From: Candidatus Altimarinota bacterium
GTDB taxonomy: Bacteria; Patescibacteriota; Gracilibacteria; UBA4473
Length of the DNA: 5,963 bases
Direction: 5' to 3'
NCBI GenBank assembly: GCA_020630245.1
Contig: JAHDBZ010000046.1
Span: forward strand, 1-5,963
Position numbers and translations under genes: made by a program. How positions within the stretch are numbered: position 1 is the stretch's first letter; each line of letters starts with the position of its first letter. The notes beneath the pieces were generated by a model. The model saw only the letters and a program-made list of their open reading frames with translations. It did not search any database and was not told the DNA's origin. Positions 5,958 to 5,963 of the stretch are shown here, one piece after another.

Positions 5958-5963
5958 GGCTGC

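Overview
The window most resembles a fragment of a Candidatus Patescibacteria (CPR) genome. This rests on short intergenic gaps, near-absent Shine-Dalgarno sequences, a secreted SLH-CAP protein, a small four-helix membrane protein of a type I recall from CPR genomes, and a compact multi-hairpin element at the right end that I also associate with CPR genomes. TGA ends two genes (the forward-strand gene and the SLH-CAP gene), so the standard bacterial code applies rather than the UGA=Gly code of Gracilibacteria. I cannot name a species.

Layout from left to right: (1) positions 1-81, minus strand, hold the first 27 codons of a secreted protein, essentially its signal peptide, running off the left edge. 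(2) Positions 82-244 are non-coding, with only weak promoter-like and hairpin signals. (3) Positions 245-4020 hold four minus-strand genes, transcribed in this order: a COG2907-type FAD-dependent oxidoreductase, a small four-helix membrane protein, an RhlE-type DEAD-box RNA helicase, and a membrane-anchored SOUL/heme-binding-family protein. Gaps are about 15-65 bp, so they are probably one transcription unit. (4) A 52-bp divergent spacer separates this from (5) a plus-strand gene at 4073-4624 for a 183-aa helical cytoplasmic protein that resembles DUF6155. (6) That gene overlaps, tail to tail by 13 bp, a minus-strand gene for a secreted protein with SLH repeats and a C-terminal CAP domain. (7) Positions 5743-5963 are non-coding and hold a branched inverted-repeat element followed by a very strong bidirectional terminator hairpin.

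The genes do not form a recognisable pathway. The oxidoreductase and the SOUL protein could both handle cofactors or lipids at the membrane, but their link to the helicase is only co-directionality. The SLH-CAP protein and the partial gene at the left edge are exported products. I see no phage, transposon, CRISPR, tRNA or rRNA signature. The two observations most worth checking are the structured element at 5795-5902 and the four-helix membrane protein, whose reading frame has no canonical start codon ahead of its first helix but has an ATA exactly where an ATG is expected.
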